A DNA stretch of 64,000 nt, from NCBI GenBank assembly GCA_002074035.1, contig CP012849.1, forward strand, positions 67,938 to 131,937, given 5' to 3'. Position 1 is the stretch's first letter. Every line of letters starts with the position of its first letter. This DNA comes from Candidatus Riesia sp. GBBU. Lineage in GTDB: Bacteria > Pseudomonadota > Gammaproteobacteria > Enterobacterales > Enterobacteriaceae. Shown here piece by piece: positions 1-9,688 of this stretch. The notes under the pieces were generated by a model that saw nothing but the letters and a program-made list of their open reading frames with translations, was not told the origin of the DNA and did no database searches. A program made the position numbers and the translations under genes.

Positions 1-1725
1 AAACTGATGTACGAGACATTAGATGGAGACTATCAGAATCTTAGATCAAAAGATGGCAAATATATTAGAAAGCATTTTTTTGAAAGATATTCGGAAACCA
101 GAAACCTTGTAAAAAATATGACAGATAATGAAATTTGGGACCTAAATTATGGTGGACATGATCCTAGAAAGATTTATGCTGCATTTGAAAAAGCCAGAAA
201 AATAAAAAACAAACCAACAGTTATATTATTTCAAACAATAAAAGGATATGGTCTTGGTAAAATCGCTGAAAGTAAAAATATAGCACACCAAGTTAAAGTT
301 TTAAATATCGATTCAATAATGTATTTTAGAGACAAGTTTAAAATACCTTTAGATAATAAAGAAATAAAAAATCTTCCTTTTCTAAAATTTGAAAAAGGTT
401 CTAAAGAATATAACTATTTACACCACAGAAGATCTGTATTAGGAGGATATATACCTTTTAGAAGAGAATATTGTAGCGAGAAGATAGCTATTCCAAAACT
501 AGAAGAGTTTAAATCTATTCTAACAGAACAAGAAAGAAACATTTCTACTACAACTGCTTTCTTAAGAATTTTTAGAATAATGTTAAGGAATAAAAATATT
601 AATCAAAGATTGGTACCAATCATAGCAGATGAAGCTAGAACATTTGGTATAGATGGATTATTTAGACAAATTGGAATATACAATTCAGATGGACAAAAAT
701 ATACACCTCAAGATTTAGAACAAATTTTATATTACAAAGAAGAAAAAGATGGACAAATCTTACAAGAAGGTATTAATGAACTTGGAGCAGGATCCTCATG
801 GTTAGCCGCGTCTACTTCTTACAGCACAAATAATTTAATAACTATTCCATTCTATATTTACTATTCTATTTTTGGTTTTCAAAGAATCGGAGATCTTTTA
901 TGGGCAGCAGGAGATCAACAAGCAAAAGGATTTTTAATAGGTGCGACTTCTGGAAGAACAACATTAAATGGAGAAGGTCTTCAACATGAAGATGGACATA
1001 GTCACATTCAATCTCTAACAGTGCCAAATTGTATATCTTACAATCCATCTTATGCGTACGAATTAGCAGTCATTATACAAAATGGATTAGAAAGAATGTA
1101 TGGTAAAAAACAAGAAAATATATATTATTATATTACCATAGTCAATGAAAATTATCGCATGCCATCTATTCCGCATAATTCGGTGAAAGGAATATTAAAA
1201 GGAATTTACAAACTCGAATCAAACATAGGAGAGAAGAACACAATTCAAATACTAGGATCAGGCTCTATGGTAAGACACGCTTGTAAAGCTGGAAAAATTT
1301 TAATGGAAGAATACAAAATAAATACTATTATATATAGTGTTACATCATTCACAGAATTGGCTAGGGACGGACAGGATTGTGAAAGATGGAATATGCTTCA
1401 TCCTAAAGAAACACAGAAAGTACCGTACATTACTAAAATAATAAAAAAGATTCCGACAGTTGCTGTTACAGACTATATGAAACTATTTGCCGAACAAATA
1501 AGATCATACATTCCAACTAGGCATTATCATGTATTAGGAACAGATGGTTTCGGAAAATCTGATAGCAGAGAAAATTTAAGATATCATTTCGAAATAAATG
1601 TTAATTTTATCGTAATAGCTGGGTTATATCTTTTAAAGAAATCTAAGAAAATAAGTAAAATATTACTGAACTCTGCTATTAAAAAATATAAAATTGATCC
1701 AGAAAAAATTAACCCACGTCTATAA
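1..1725 (+). CDS. aceE: Pyruvate dehydrogenase E1 component, 3' part (cut by window edge)
   Basis: Thiamine-diphosphate-dependent E1 subunit of the pyruvate dehydrogenase complex; it decarboxylates pyruvate and acetylates the lipoyl groups of AceF. The frame is open from base 1, so the ATG at position 7 is internal. The visible 575 codons match about the last two thirds of the 887-residue E. coli protein; the N-terminal cofactor region lies outside the window. Nearly invariant family stretches are present, such as IADEARTFG, FYIYYSIFGFQRIGDL, GRTTLNGEGLQHEDGHSH, SVTSFTELARDGQD and VLGTDGFGKSDSRENLRYHF, and the C-terminal KINPRL corresponds to E. coli KVNPRLA. It is followed after 14 bases by aceF and then lpd on the same strand, the classical pdh operon. 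No frameshift is seen. Confidence 0.97.
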   Translation, partial: KLMYETLDGDYQNLRSKDGKYIRKHFFERYSETRNLVKNMTDNEIWDLNYGGHDPRKIYAAFEKARKIKNKPTVILFQTIKGYGLGKIAESKNIAHQVKVLNIDSIMYFRDKFKIPLDNKEIKNLPFLKFEKGSKEYNYLHHRRSVLGGYIPFRREYCSEKIAIPKLEEFKSILTEQERNISTTTAFLRIFRIMLRNKNINQRLVPIIADEARTFGIDGLFRQIGIYNSDGQKYTPQDLEQILYYKEEKDGQILQEGINELGAGSSWLAASTSYSTNNLITIPFYIYYSIFGFQRIGDLLWAAGDQQAKGFLIGATSGRTTLNGEGLQHEDGHSHIQSLTVPNCISYNPSYAYELAVIIQNGLERMYGKKQENIYYYITIVNENYRMPSIPHNSVKGILKGIYKLESNIGEKNTIQILGSGSMVRHACKAGKILMEEYKINTIIYSVTSFTELARDGQDCERWNMLHPKETQKVPYITKIIKKIPTVAVTDYMKLFAEQIRSYIPTRHYHVLGTDGFGKSDSRENLRYHFEINVNFIVIAGLYLLKKSKKISKILLNSAIKKYKIDPEKINPRL

Positions 1726-1739
1726 AAGAGATTAAAAAT

Positions 1740-2954
1740 ATGTCTATAAAAATCTGTATTCCAGAAATTGGGATTGAAAAAGTTGAAGTTGTAGATATTC
1801 TGGTAAAAATAGGAGAAAAAGTTAATACTCAACAACCTATTATCCTTGTAGAAGGAGAAAAAGTTTCTATAGAAATTCCATCTCCTAAATCTGGAATTGT
1901 AGAAGCAATAAAAGTGAAAAAAGGAGATATGGTTAAACAAGGATCGCATATTATGAGTTTTTTCGAAGAAGACAAGTCTGAAAAAACTATAATTAAAAAC
2001 TACAAAGTAGATTGTGAAAAGGAAATAAATAACAAAAAAAATTATTTAGAAAGTGAAGAATATTTTCATGCCACTCCAATAGTTCGTCGTTTATCAAGAA
2101 AATTTGGAGTAAATCTTAAATATGTTTCAGGTACAGGAAGAAAAAATAGAATTTTGATAGAAGATGTACAAAACTATATACTAAAAGCTGTAGAAAAATT
2201 TAATCCTAACAACAATAATCTTATCTCTACAGAGAAAGACATATCAATAAAAAAAGTTTCCAACAGAAAAATTAAATTAAGTAATATACAAAAAGTTTCT
2301 GGTAGAAATATTAAAAATAGTTGGAAAAATATTCCACATGTTACAATCATGGAAGAAGCCGATATTACTGAATTAGAGCTTTTTAGGAAAAAACAAAATA
2401 AAGAAATGCAAAATCTAGGAAAAAATCTTAAGATTACAAACTTAGTTTTTATAATAAAATTGGTAGCAAAAATTTTAGAAAAAATGCCAAAATTTAATAG
2501 TTTTATAACAGAGTCAAATGAATTAGTACTAAATCAAGATATAAACATTGGAATAGCTGTTAACACAAAAAATGGTATTTTAGTTCCAGTTATCAAAAAA
2601 GTTGATACAAAAGGAGTTATGAAAATTTCAGAAGAATTAATGGAAATTTCTGAAAAATCTAGAAAGTTTCTAATAAAACCATCAAGTTTAACAGGTGGAG
2701 GATTTACAATCTCAAATTTAGGAGGAATTGGAAGTAAATTTTTTACACCAATTATAAACTTTCCAGAAGTTGCTATTCTTGGATTATCTAGATCATATTC
2801 TAAACCAATATGGAACGGCAAGAAATTTATTCCTAGACTTGTCCTGCCTATGTCATTATCTTTTGATCATAGAGTTATAGATGGAGTAGATGGAACCAAA
2901 TTTTTGCAACTTATAAAATTTGTATTAAATGATATTCGTCAATTGATTATGTAA
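1740..2954 (+). CDS. aceF: Dihydrolipoamide acetyltransferase (E2), single lipoyl domain
   Basis: Core acetyltransferase of the pyruvate dehydrogenase complex; it moves the acetyl group from E1 to CoA. At 404 residues it is far shorter than E. coli AceF (630), because there is one lipoyl domain instead of three. Domain order: lipoyl domain at about 1-77, with the lipoyl lysine Lys41 in EGEKVSIEIPSP; a short Lys/Asn-rich linker; a peripheral-subunit-binding domain at about 112-150 (ATPIVRRLSRKFGVNLKYV); and a catalytic domain from about 190 ending with the active-site motif DHRVIDGVDG. It lies between aceE and lpd. Reduction to one lipoyl domain is common in minimal genomes and should still support catalysis. 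Confidence 0.96.
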   Translation: MSIKICIPEIGIEKVEVVDILVKIGEKVNTQQPIILVEGEKVSIEIPSPKSGIVEAIKVKKGDMVKQGSHIMSFFEEDKSEKTIIKNYKVDCEKEINNKKNYLESEEYFHATPIVRRLSRKFGVNLKYVSGTGRKNRILIEDVQNYILKAVEKFNPNNNNLISTEKDISIKKVSNRKIKLSNIQKVSGRNIKNSWKNIPHVTIMEEADITELELFRKKQNKEMQNLGKNLKITNLVFIIKLVAKILEKMPKFNSFITESNELVLNQDINIGIAVNTKNGILVPVIKKVDTKGVMKISEELMEISEKSRKFLIKPSSLTGGGFTISNLGGIGSKFFTPIINFPEVAILGLSRSYSKPIWNGKKFIPRLVLPMSLSFDHRVIDGVDGTKFLQLIKFVLNDIRQLIM

Positions 2955-3032
2955 ATATTGCATTAAGAATTAAGTGATTTTTATTATTAAAAATTTTTAT
3001 AAATTTTGTTTTAAAACTTAAAGAGGAAAATA

Positions 3033-4463
3033 ATGAATTATGAAGTAAAAACAGAAGTGATAGTTTTAGGATCTGGCCCTGCTGGATATACAGCGGCATT
3101 TCGTTGTGCAGATTTAGGATTAAAAACAACTCTTGTCGAGAGAGATAAAAAGATAGGTGGAACATGTTTGAATTATGGATGTATTCCATCGAAATTATTT
3201 TTATATGTGTCTAATATTATTGAAGAAACAAACTTTTTTTACAAAAAAGGAATTGTATCTAGAAAATTAAGTGTTAATTCAGAAAGAATAAAAATTTGGA
3301 AAAACAAAGTTGTAAACAAAATGGAAAAAAATCTTTCTTGTATGGCAAAAATTAGAAAGATTAAAACGATTTACGGAGAAGGAAAATTTATTGACTCTAA
3401 TAATATTTTGGTAAAACAAGACAAAAATTCTATATATGTAAATTTTAAATATGCTATTATTGCTGTTGGATCAAAATCCAACATGATAACAAATTTTCCT
3501 AAGTCTAATAGAATTTGGAACTCAAGGGAAGCATTAGAGATTAAAGAAGTTCCAAAACATATGTTAATAATTGGAGGTGGAATTATTGGATTAGAAATAG
3601 CTACGATATATTTTTCTTTAGGATCAAAAATCGATATAGTTGAGTCAACTAATCAAATTATTCCTTCTGTAGAAAAAAGTACATCAGAATTTTACAAAAA
3701 AATCATTGAAAAGAAATTTAATTTAATGATTGAAAAAAAGATAAAATCAGTTGAAATTAAAGATGAAAAAGTAATAGCTCTTATAGAGGACAAAAAAAAA
3801 TTTATTAAATCATATGAATATGATGTTATTTTAGTAGCTATTGGAAGATCTCCAAATAGTAAATTAATCGATGCACAAAATGCTGGAATCAAATTAGATG
3901 AAAATGGATTTGTAATTACAAATAATCAAATGAGAACAAATATTTCTAATATTTATGCTATCGGAGATGTTGTAGGAAATCCAATGTTAGCACATAAAGG
4001 AATTCATGAAGGTAAAATAGCCGCTGAAGTAATATCTGGTATGAGACATTATTTCGATCCAAAGATCATTCCGTCTATTGCATATACAAAACCAGAAATA
4101 GCTTGGGTTGGTTTAACAGAAATAGAAGCAGAAAAACAAGGAATTGAGTTTAAATCATCTATATTTCCTTGGTCTGCATCTGGAAAAGCAATTGTTTCAA
4201 ATAGCGAAAAAGGTTTCACTAAGATACTTTTTGATAGAAAAACCAAAAGAATTATAGGAGGAACAGTAGTTGGATCAAATGGAGGAGAATTAATTGGAGA
4301 GATTTGTTTAGCTATTGAGATGGGATGTACATCAGAAGATATTTCACTTACTATTCATTCTCATCCAACTTTACATGAATCTATATCTATAGCATCTGAA
4401 ATATTTCTAGGAACTGCAACAGATTTGATTAATAAAAGAAATAAAAGAAATTTTTATATTTAA
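3033..4463 (+). CDS. lpd: Dihydrolipoamide dehydrogenase (E3)
   Basis: FAD flavoenzyme that reoxidises dihydrolipoamide in the pyruvate (and, if present, 2-oxoglutarate) dehydrogenase complexes and reduces NAD+. It is 476 residues against 474 in E. coli. Visible motifs are the N-terminal FAD fingerprint GSGPAGYTAAFR, the redox disulphide GGTCLNYGCIPSK (Cys45/Cys50), the NAD-binding GGGIIGLEIA, the second FAD motif YAIGDVVGNPMLAHKG, and the C-terminal His-Glu dyad in IHSHPTLHESI. The ATG is preceded by AGAGGAAAATA, a reasonable ribosome-binding site. It is the third gene of the aceEF-lpd cluster; a possible terminator hairpin follows at 4485-4513. Confidence 0.98.
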   Translation: MNYEVKTEVIVLGSGPAGYTAAFRCADLGLKTTLVERDKKIGGTCLNYGCIPSKLFLYVSNIIEETNFFYKKGIVSRKLSVNSERIKIWKNKVVNKMEKNLSCMAKIRKIKTIYGEGKFIDSNNILVKQDKNSIYVNFKYAIIAVGSKSNMITNFPKSNRIWNSREALEIKEVPKHMLIIGGGIIGLEIATIYFSLGSKIDIVESTNQIIPSVEKSTSEFYKKIIEKKFNLMIEKKIKSVEIKDEKVIALIEDKKKFIKSYEYDVILVAIGRSPNSKLIDAQNAGIKLDENGFVITNNQMRTNISNIYAIGDVVGNPMLAHKGIHEGKIAAEVISGMRHYFDPKIIPSIAYTKPEIAWVGLTEIEAEKQGIEFKSSIFPWSASGKAIVSNSEKGFTKILFDRKTKRIIGGTVVGSNGGELIGEICLAIEMGCTSEDISLTIHSHPTLHESISIASEIFLGTATDLINKRNKRNFYI

Positions 4464-4484
4464 TATATACAAATAAAAAATTTA

Positions 4485-4513
4485 AAAATGTGAAAGTTTT
4501 TACTTTCTATTTT
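4485..4513 (+). terminator. Possible terminator after the aceEF-lpd operon
   Basis: An inverted repeat GAAAGT-TTTT-ACTTTC (4492-4507) is flanked by a second pairing segment, AAAAT with ATTTT, separated by a small internal loop. It ends in a T-rich stretch 22 bases after the lpd stop codon. Its position is right for an intrinsic terminator, but such weak hairpins also occur by chance in sequence this AT-rich. Confidence 0.35.
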
Positions 4514-4597
4514 AAAGAAAACTAAATTTTTAATATTTATTAAACGTGAATTTCTTCTTATATACATATTAAAATAATAGTTGAAAATATCTATTTC

Positions 4598-5284
4598 ATG
4601 ACATCAAAACTAGACAAACTTAAAAAAGAAGTAGCATTAGAAGCTTTAAAGTATATTTCTAATGAAATGATAATTGGAATTGGAACTGGATCAACAATCT
4701 CCTATTTTATAGAAATCTTACCGAGGAAACTTTCTTACATAAGAGGTGTTGTTTCTAGCTCTGTATCATCAACAAAGAAATTAAAATCTAGAAATATTAA
4801 TATTCTAGATAGTAACAGAGTAGAAAAAATTGATTTATACGTTGATGGAGTAGATGAATTCAATTCTAATATGATAATGATTAAAGGTAAAGGAGCAGCG
4901 TTAACTAGAGAGAAAGTGTTAGCTTACATGTCTAAAAAATTTATTGTAATTGCTGATGAATCAAAATTAGTTCAAACACTTGGAAAATCTTGTTTACCAG
5001 TTGAAGTAATACCGATGGCGTGTTCTTACGTTAGTAAAGAGTTGAAAAAAATTGGAGGAAATCCAAAATATAGAAGAAATGTTATTACAGACAACGGAAA
5101 TATTATTTTAGATGTATATAATTTAAAAATTTCTAATCCTATAGAATTAGAAAATAAAATTAACTTAATTTCTGGAGTAGTAGAGGTTGGTCTATTTGCG
5201 AATAAAACTGCTGATATTATTCTACTATCAAATAGTAATGGAATAGAAAAAATAACAAAACGTAAACATGATGATTATATGTGA
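4598..5284 (+). CDS. rpiA: Ribose-5-phosphate isomerase A
   Basis: Interconverts ribose-5-phosphate and ribulose-5-phosphate in the non-oxidative pentose phosphate pathway, supplying ribose for nucleotides and riboflavin. It is 228 residues (E. coli 219). Conserved blocks are GIGTGSTISYFI (phosphate loop), YVDGVDEF with the catalytic acid region, KGKGAALTREK, the LPVEVIPMA stretch and VTDNGNIILDV. The short extension is C-terminal (EKITKRKHDDYM). It is separated from lpd by 134 bases and followed by a large empty region, so it probably forms its own transcription unit. Confidence 0.97.
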   Translation: MTSKLDKLKKEVALEALKYISNEMIIGIGTGSTISYFIEILPRKLSYIRGVVSSSVSSTKKLKSRNINILDSNRVEKIDLYVDGVDEFNSNMIMIKGKGAALTREKVLAYMSKKFIVIADESKLVQTLGKSCLPVEVIPMACSYVSKELKKIGGNPKYRRNVITDNGNIILDVYNLKISNPIELENKINLISGVVEVGLFANKTADIILLSNSNGIEKITKRKHDDYM

Positions 5285-6173
5285 ACTTTTGTATTATATA
5301 ATTTTTGATAAAACACTTTACAATATAGAGTATTTTTTAGATATATAAGAACTTGACAAATTTTTATTCTTTAAAAATCTTAGAAAATCTGAAATTTTTT
5401 TAAATTTATTTAAACAAATTTGAAACTTTTTATATAACTCTAAAATTTAGAACTTATTCTGATTTAATACAAATCTTAACATTTTAAACTTTTCATTTAT
5501 ATATAAAAATTTTCTTATGTAAGAAACGTTTTTATTTTATAAAAAACTAATATTTATCTTTTTATAAAAATTCTATGTTCAACTTTTAAATAATTTAATA
5601 AATCAAAATTTTTAAACTCATACAATGTCTAACAAATTATTTTGATAAGTTATTTGATTTTTAATAGAAGATACAGATTAATTCAAAATTTATTAAAGAT
5701 GGTTTTAACTTTTTTAAATAAAAATTTAATTATAAATAAAATATGAAATGTAGAGATTTTTTATTCAATATCATAAAATGAAAATTTGAACTTATCTGAA
5801 TATTTTTAGTAAAATTTATTTGAATAATAAACACCAGCCAAAACATTCATAATGTTTACTTTATAAATAAAGTAATCTTAATATGTTATTTCAAACATAA
5901 AACTTTTATAGACTATATTAAGAAAATATTTTCAATAAATTATCATAAACTTTGTTTTTAAATTAGTATTTAATAAAATAAATTACTATTTTTGATATAT
6001 TCTATGTATTTGATATAATATTAGAATTAGTTCACTTTAAGTGAAAAATAAAATTTATTAAATATCTATAAAATCATTAGAATCAGTTTTTAACTAAAAA
6101 TATCTTATAATTTTCTTATTAAGAGATTAAGTTGTTTTAAATACTAAAATATTCTGCAATAGAGTGACAGAAA
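5285..6173. other. Long AT-rich non-coding stretch between rpiA and prfB
   Basis: 889 bases with no convincing ORF, tRNA or repeat. Base composition is visibly more AT-rich than in the flanking genes, as expected for fully eroded genes (recJ precedes prfB in E. coli, but no remnant can be read here). The only functional candidate is the promoter-like element at 5992-6019. A small perfect inverted repeat TTCACTT-T-AAGTGAA lies just downstream of it. Confidence 0.7.
5992..6019 (+). promoter_or_regulatory. Candidate sigma70 promoter for prfB-lysS
   Basis: TTGATA at 5992-5997, a 16-base spacer, then a perfect TATAAT at 6014-6019. It lies about 150 bases upstream of the prfB ATG at 6174 and points towards it. 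The -35 box has one mismatch. TATAAT boxes are frequent in such AT-rich DNA, so support comes mainly from the pairing and the position. Confidence 0.35.
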
Positions 6174-7284
6174 ATGCAAAATCACAAATTCAATTTAATA
6201 AAGTTAAAAATAAAAAGTTTATGTAACAAATTTTCAACAATTAAAGAACATCTTTGATTACAATAATAAAAAAAATAAGTTAAGAATAATAGATCAAAAG
6301 ATATCAAAAAAGAGTTTTTGGATAAACATCTCAAATAGATTTAGCACATTGCTAAAAGAACGTTCAAAAATCTCATTAGAATTAAAAAAAATAGATTTGA
6401 TAAAAGAAAAAATCAATGAGATATCAGACTTATTATATTTATCTATAGAATTTGATGAAATGAACTCTATGGAGACGGAAATTAATTCTATGATAGAAAA
6501 AGTTGAAAAAAAAATTTCTTACTTTGAAACTTTACAGCTGTTCTCTAAAAAGAATGATAAGAAGAATTGTTATCTTGATCTTCAATCTGGTTCTGGTGGA
6601 GCTGATTCTAAAAATTGGACTAAAGTTTTAATGAGAATGTATATAAGATGGGCTGAATCAATGAGATTCAACACAGAAATAATAAAAGTCTTTGAAGATG
6701 ACAATTTTGGAATAAAATCATCAACAATTAGAATAGTTGGTAAATATGCATACGGATGGATGAGAACAGAAACTGGCATACATAGATTAGTAAGAAAAAG
6801 TCCATTTGATGTTGGGAACAGAAGACATACTTCATTTTCTTCAGTTTTTTTTTATCCAGAAAAACATGATGAAATTAATATCAATCTAAAACTAGAAGAT
6901 ATAAGAGTAGATGTTTATAGATCTTCAGGAGCTGGAGGACAACATGTAAATAAAACAGAGTCAGCTGTAAGAGTAACTCATGTTCCAACTGGAATAATTT
7001 CTCAATGCCAAGAAACGAGATCTCAGCATAAAAATAAAGAAAAAGCTTTAAAGCAACTAAAGAAAAAATTATATATTTTTGAAAAAACGAAAAGAAATTT
7101 TAACAAGAAAAATTTTATAAAAAGTAAATCTAGTATAAGCTGGAGTAATCAGATTAGATCGTATATTCTAGATGATTCTAGAATAAAAGATTTAAGAACA
7201 GGAATAGAAACTAGAAATATTCAGTCAGTTTTAGATGGTGATTTAAGAAAATTTGTTATAGCAAGTTTAAAATCTGGTTTATAA
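6174..7284 (+). CDS. prfB: Peptide chain release factor 2, expressed through a +1 frameshift
   Basis: RF2 recognises UGA and UAA stop codons and triggers peptide release. The gene is in two frames: ATG at 6174 opens a 27-codon segment (MQNHKFNLIKLKIKSLCNKF...) ending CAT CTT TGA at 6249-6257. After skipping one T the frame continues GAT TAC AAT AAT AAA, matching E. coli ...LDYDAKKERL. The joined product is 369 residues (E. coli 365). The main frame carries the SPF stop-recognition motif (RKSPFDVGNRRHTSF) and the catalytic GGQ (SSGAGGQHVNKTESAVRVTH). Starting at the internal ATG near 6349-6351 would lose about 60 conserved N-terminal residues. lysS follows after 4 bases, the E. coli prfB-lysS operon. 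Confidence 0.93.
6252..6257 (+). promoter_or_regulatory. prfB autoregulatory +1 frameshift site CTTTGA
   Basis: CTT TGA followed by T. In the RF2 family, slow termination at this UGA lets tRNA-Leu slip from CUU to UUU, so low RF2 raises RF2 synthesis. Differences from E. coli: the Shine-Dalgarno-like stimulator (AGGGGG three bases before CTT) is replaced by AAAGAA, and the base after UGA is T rather than C. The slippery core is intact, but its boosters are degraded. Confidence 0.9.
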
Positions 7285-7288
7285 AAAT

Positions 7289-8800
7289 ATGAAAGAAAAT
7301 AATGTAAAAAAATACTTTTCATATTTTGAATATGAAATTAAAAACAGAAAAAAAAAATTATTGAAATTAAGAAAAAGCTGCATAGCTTTCCCAAATCTCT
7401 TTAAGAGAAATGCGTTATTTTTAGAGTTAAACAAAAAATACAAGAATAAAGATAATAAGAGTCTATCGGTAAAAAACAAATATGTTTCTGTAGCTGGTAG
7501 AATAATAAGAAAAAGATCTTTCAAAAACTCATTTTTTATTGTCTTACAAGACATGAGTGATCAAATACAAATATATATACCAAAAGAAATCTCTTTAAAC
7601 AAAGAAAAAATTAGTATTTTAAAAATTTTAGATTTAGGTGATATTTTGGGGGTAAAAGGAAAGTTATTTAAAACAAAGACAAACGAGCTAACTATTCGTT
7701 GTCATGAAATATGTTTATTAACAAAGTCTTTACGTCCACTACCTGAGAAATTTCATGGTATGAAAGATAAAGAAATAAAATATAGAAAAAGATATTTGGA
7801 CCTTATTTGTAATAGATCTTCAAAATCTGTTTTTATTTTTAGATCTAATTTGATTTATTTTTTAAGAGATTTTATGAGAAAAAAAAATTTTTTGGAAGTA
7901 GAGACTCCAATGATGCAATCTATTCCAGGAGGAGCAATCGCAAAACCATTTATTACTTATCATAATTATGTTAAATCAAGTATGTACTTAAGAATTTCTC
8001 CTGAACTATATTTGAAACGTCTTGTTATAGGTGGAATCGAAAAGGTTTTTGAAATAAATAGAAATTTTAGAAATGAAGGAATTTCTTCTTTTCATAATCC
8101 AGAGTTTACAATGTTAGAATTGTATTCAGCTTACACAAACTATAATGACCTTATGCAATTCACAGAAGAATTACTTAGGAAAACAGTAAAAAATCTTCTT
8201 AAGAAAACAATAGTTAGTTATAGAGGGTTTTCTTTAAACTTTGATAAACCGTTTATTAGAATGACTATGAGAGAGTCTATACTTCATTATTTACCAAACT
8301 TAAGAGAAAACGATTTAGAAGATGTAGAAAAAATTGGCTCTATAGCTGAATCTTTAAAGATCTCAAAAAAAGATAATATAAGGTCTTTACAATATAAAAT
8401 ATTCGAATCAATCGTTTCAAACCAGTTAATACAACCTACTTTTATTACAGAATATCCAGTAGAAGTTTCTCCTTTAGCAAGGAGAATGGATTATAATAAT
8501 TGTTATACAGAAAGATTTGAGATATTTATAGGAGGAAAAGAGATCGGAAATGGTTTTTCTGAATTGAATGATTCAGAAGATCAATTAAATAGATTTGTAA
8601 ATCAAAAATTAAGTACAGAAAATTCTGAAAACTTTAATTATATTTATGATAAAGATTATATAGAATCTTTAGAATATGGATTACCTCCAACGTCAGGATT
8701 AGGAATTGGAATAGATAGAATAGCTATGATACTAACAAATAGTAAAAACATTAGAGATGTTATTTTGTTTCCTACATTAAAAAAAGATAGGAGTAAATAA
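7289..8800 (+). CDS. lysS: Lysyl-tRNA synthetase (class II)
   Basis: Charges tRNA-Lys. It is 503 residues (E. coli 505). The N-terminal OB-fold anticodon-binding domain spans about residues 65-150 (VAGRIIRKRSFKNSFFIVLQD). The class II catalytic core has motif 1 (FLEVETPMMQSIPGGAIAKPF), motif 2 (FRNEGISSFHNPEFTMLELY) and motif 3 (GLGIGIDRIAMIL). The first 50 residues are unusually lysine-rich, which fits the AT bias of the genome. It is translationally close to prfB (4-base gap) and probably cotranscribed with it. Confidence 0.98.
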   Translation: MKENNVKKYFSYFEYEIKNRKKKLLKLRKSCIAFPNLFKRNALFLELNKKYKNKDNKSLSVKNKYVSVAGRIIRKRSFKNSFFIVLQDMSDQIQIYIPKEISLNKEKISILKILDLGDILGVKGKLFKTKTNELTIRCHEICLLTKSLRPLPEKFHGMKDKEIKYRKRYLDLICNRSSKSVFIFRSNLIYFLRDFMRKKNFLEVETPMMQSIPGGAIAKPFITYHNYVKSSMYLRISPELYLKRLVIGGIEKVFEINRNFRNEGISSFHNPEFTMLELYSAYTNYNDLMQFTEELLRKTVKNLLKKTIVSYRGFSLNFDKPFIRMTMRESILHYLPNLRENDLEDVEKIGSIAESLKISKKDNIRSLQYKIFESIVSNQLIQPTFITEYPVEVSPLARRMDYNNCYTERFEIFIGGKEIGNGFSELNDSEDQLNRFVNQKLSTENSENFNYIYDKDYIESLEYGLPPTSGLGIGIDRIAMILTNSKNIRDVILFPTLKKDRSK

Positions 8801-8872
8801 ATTAGTTTTTATAAAAGTTTAAAAAATAAAATAACTTATAACTAAAAATTTAAGTTTTAAATGAATTTGAAT

Positions 8873-9688
8873 ATGAAGATTGTTTCTTTTAATGTAAACA
8901 GCATAAGAGTTAGACTGCATCAAATAGAAAAGATTATCAATAAATACAGTCCAGAAATACTTAGCTTACAAGAAACAAGGGTGGAAGATAATTTATTTCC
9001 TTTTTTATTTTTTAAAAATTTTAATTATTATCCTTATTGCTATGGGCAAAAATCTTATCATGGAGTTGCAATAATCACTAAAAGTAAACCAACAAAAATA
9101 CTTTCTGGATTTACAAATAAAGATTTAGAAAAAAATAAGAGGATAATAACAGTAAAACTAAAAACTGAAATAGGGGAATTGTTAATAGTAAACTGTTATT
9201 CTCCTCAAGGTGGATACAGAAAATGTATAAGAAAATTTCAAGAAAAAAAAATATTTTATAAAAATTTATATTTATATCTTAAAAATCTTTTAAAAAGATA
9301 TCCTCTTTTGATTCTTACTGGAGATATGAATATTGCCCCCGTAAGTTCAGACATAGGAATTGGAGAAATCAATAAAAAAATATGGATAAAAAATGGTAAA
9401 TGTTCATTTTTACCTGAAGAAAAAGAATGGATAACAAAATTAGAGTCTCTAGGTTTAATAGACATCTTTAGAAAAAGATATCCTTATACAAAAAACGTAT
9501 TTTCTTGGTTTAGTTATCGATCTAACTGCTTTTATAGAAATCATGGATTAAGAATAGATCTGATCTTAGTTTCAAAATTAATTTATCCATTTTTAAAAAA
9601 AGTAAATCTTAAATATAAAATTCGAAATATGAAAAAACCTTCTGATCACGTTCCAGTTATCGCAGAATTTAAGTTTAAAATTTTATAA
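8873..9688 (+). CDS. xthA: Exodeoxyribonuclease III
   Basis: AP endonuclease and 3'-5' exonuclease of base-excision repair. It is 271 residues from the chosen ATG (E. coli 268). The start was placed at MKIVSFNVNSIR, which aligns with E. coli MKFVSFNING; an in-frame ATG four codons upstream (8861) is possible. Metal and catalytic motifs are present: N-terminal SFNVNS, LQETRVED (catalytic Glu), GDMNIAP (Asp/Asn), the CSFLPEEKEW stretch, GLRIDLILVS and the C-terminal PSDHVPVIAEF with the catalytic His. One of the few DNA-repair genes in the window besides recG. No clear ribosome-binding site is visible. Confidence 0.97.
   Translation: MKIVSFNVNSIRVRLHQIEKIINKYSPEILSLQETRVEDNLFPFLFFKNFNYYPYCYGQKSYHGVAIITKSKPTKILSGFTNKDLEKNKRIITVKLKTEIGELLIVNCYSPQGGYRKCIRKFQEKKIFYKNLYLYLKNLLKRYPLLILTGDMNIAPVSSDIGIGEINKKIWIKNGKCSFLPEEKEWITKLESLGLIDIFRKRYPYTKNVFSWFSYRSNCFYRNHGLRIDLILVSKLIYPFLKKVNLKYKIRNMKKPSDHVPVIAEFKFKIL

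Noticed and set aside
866-1048. Minus-strand ORF inside aceE, and similar antisense ORFs inside other genes
   Set aside because: They are shadows of strongly conserved coding sequence on the opposite strand.
5353-5381. TTGACA at 5353 as a promoter after rpiA
   Set aside because: No acceptable -10 box at 16-18 bases, and no gene follows for 800 bases.
6349-6351. Start of prfB at the internal codon near 6349
   Set aside because: The upstream frame matches the RF2 N-terminus and connects through the conserved CTTTGA shift site.
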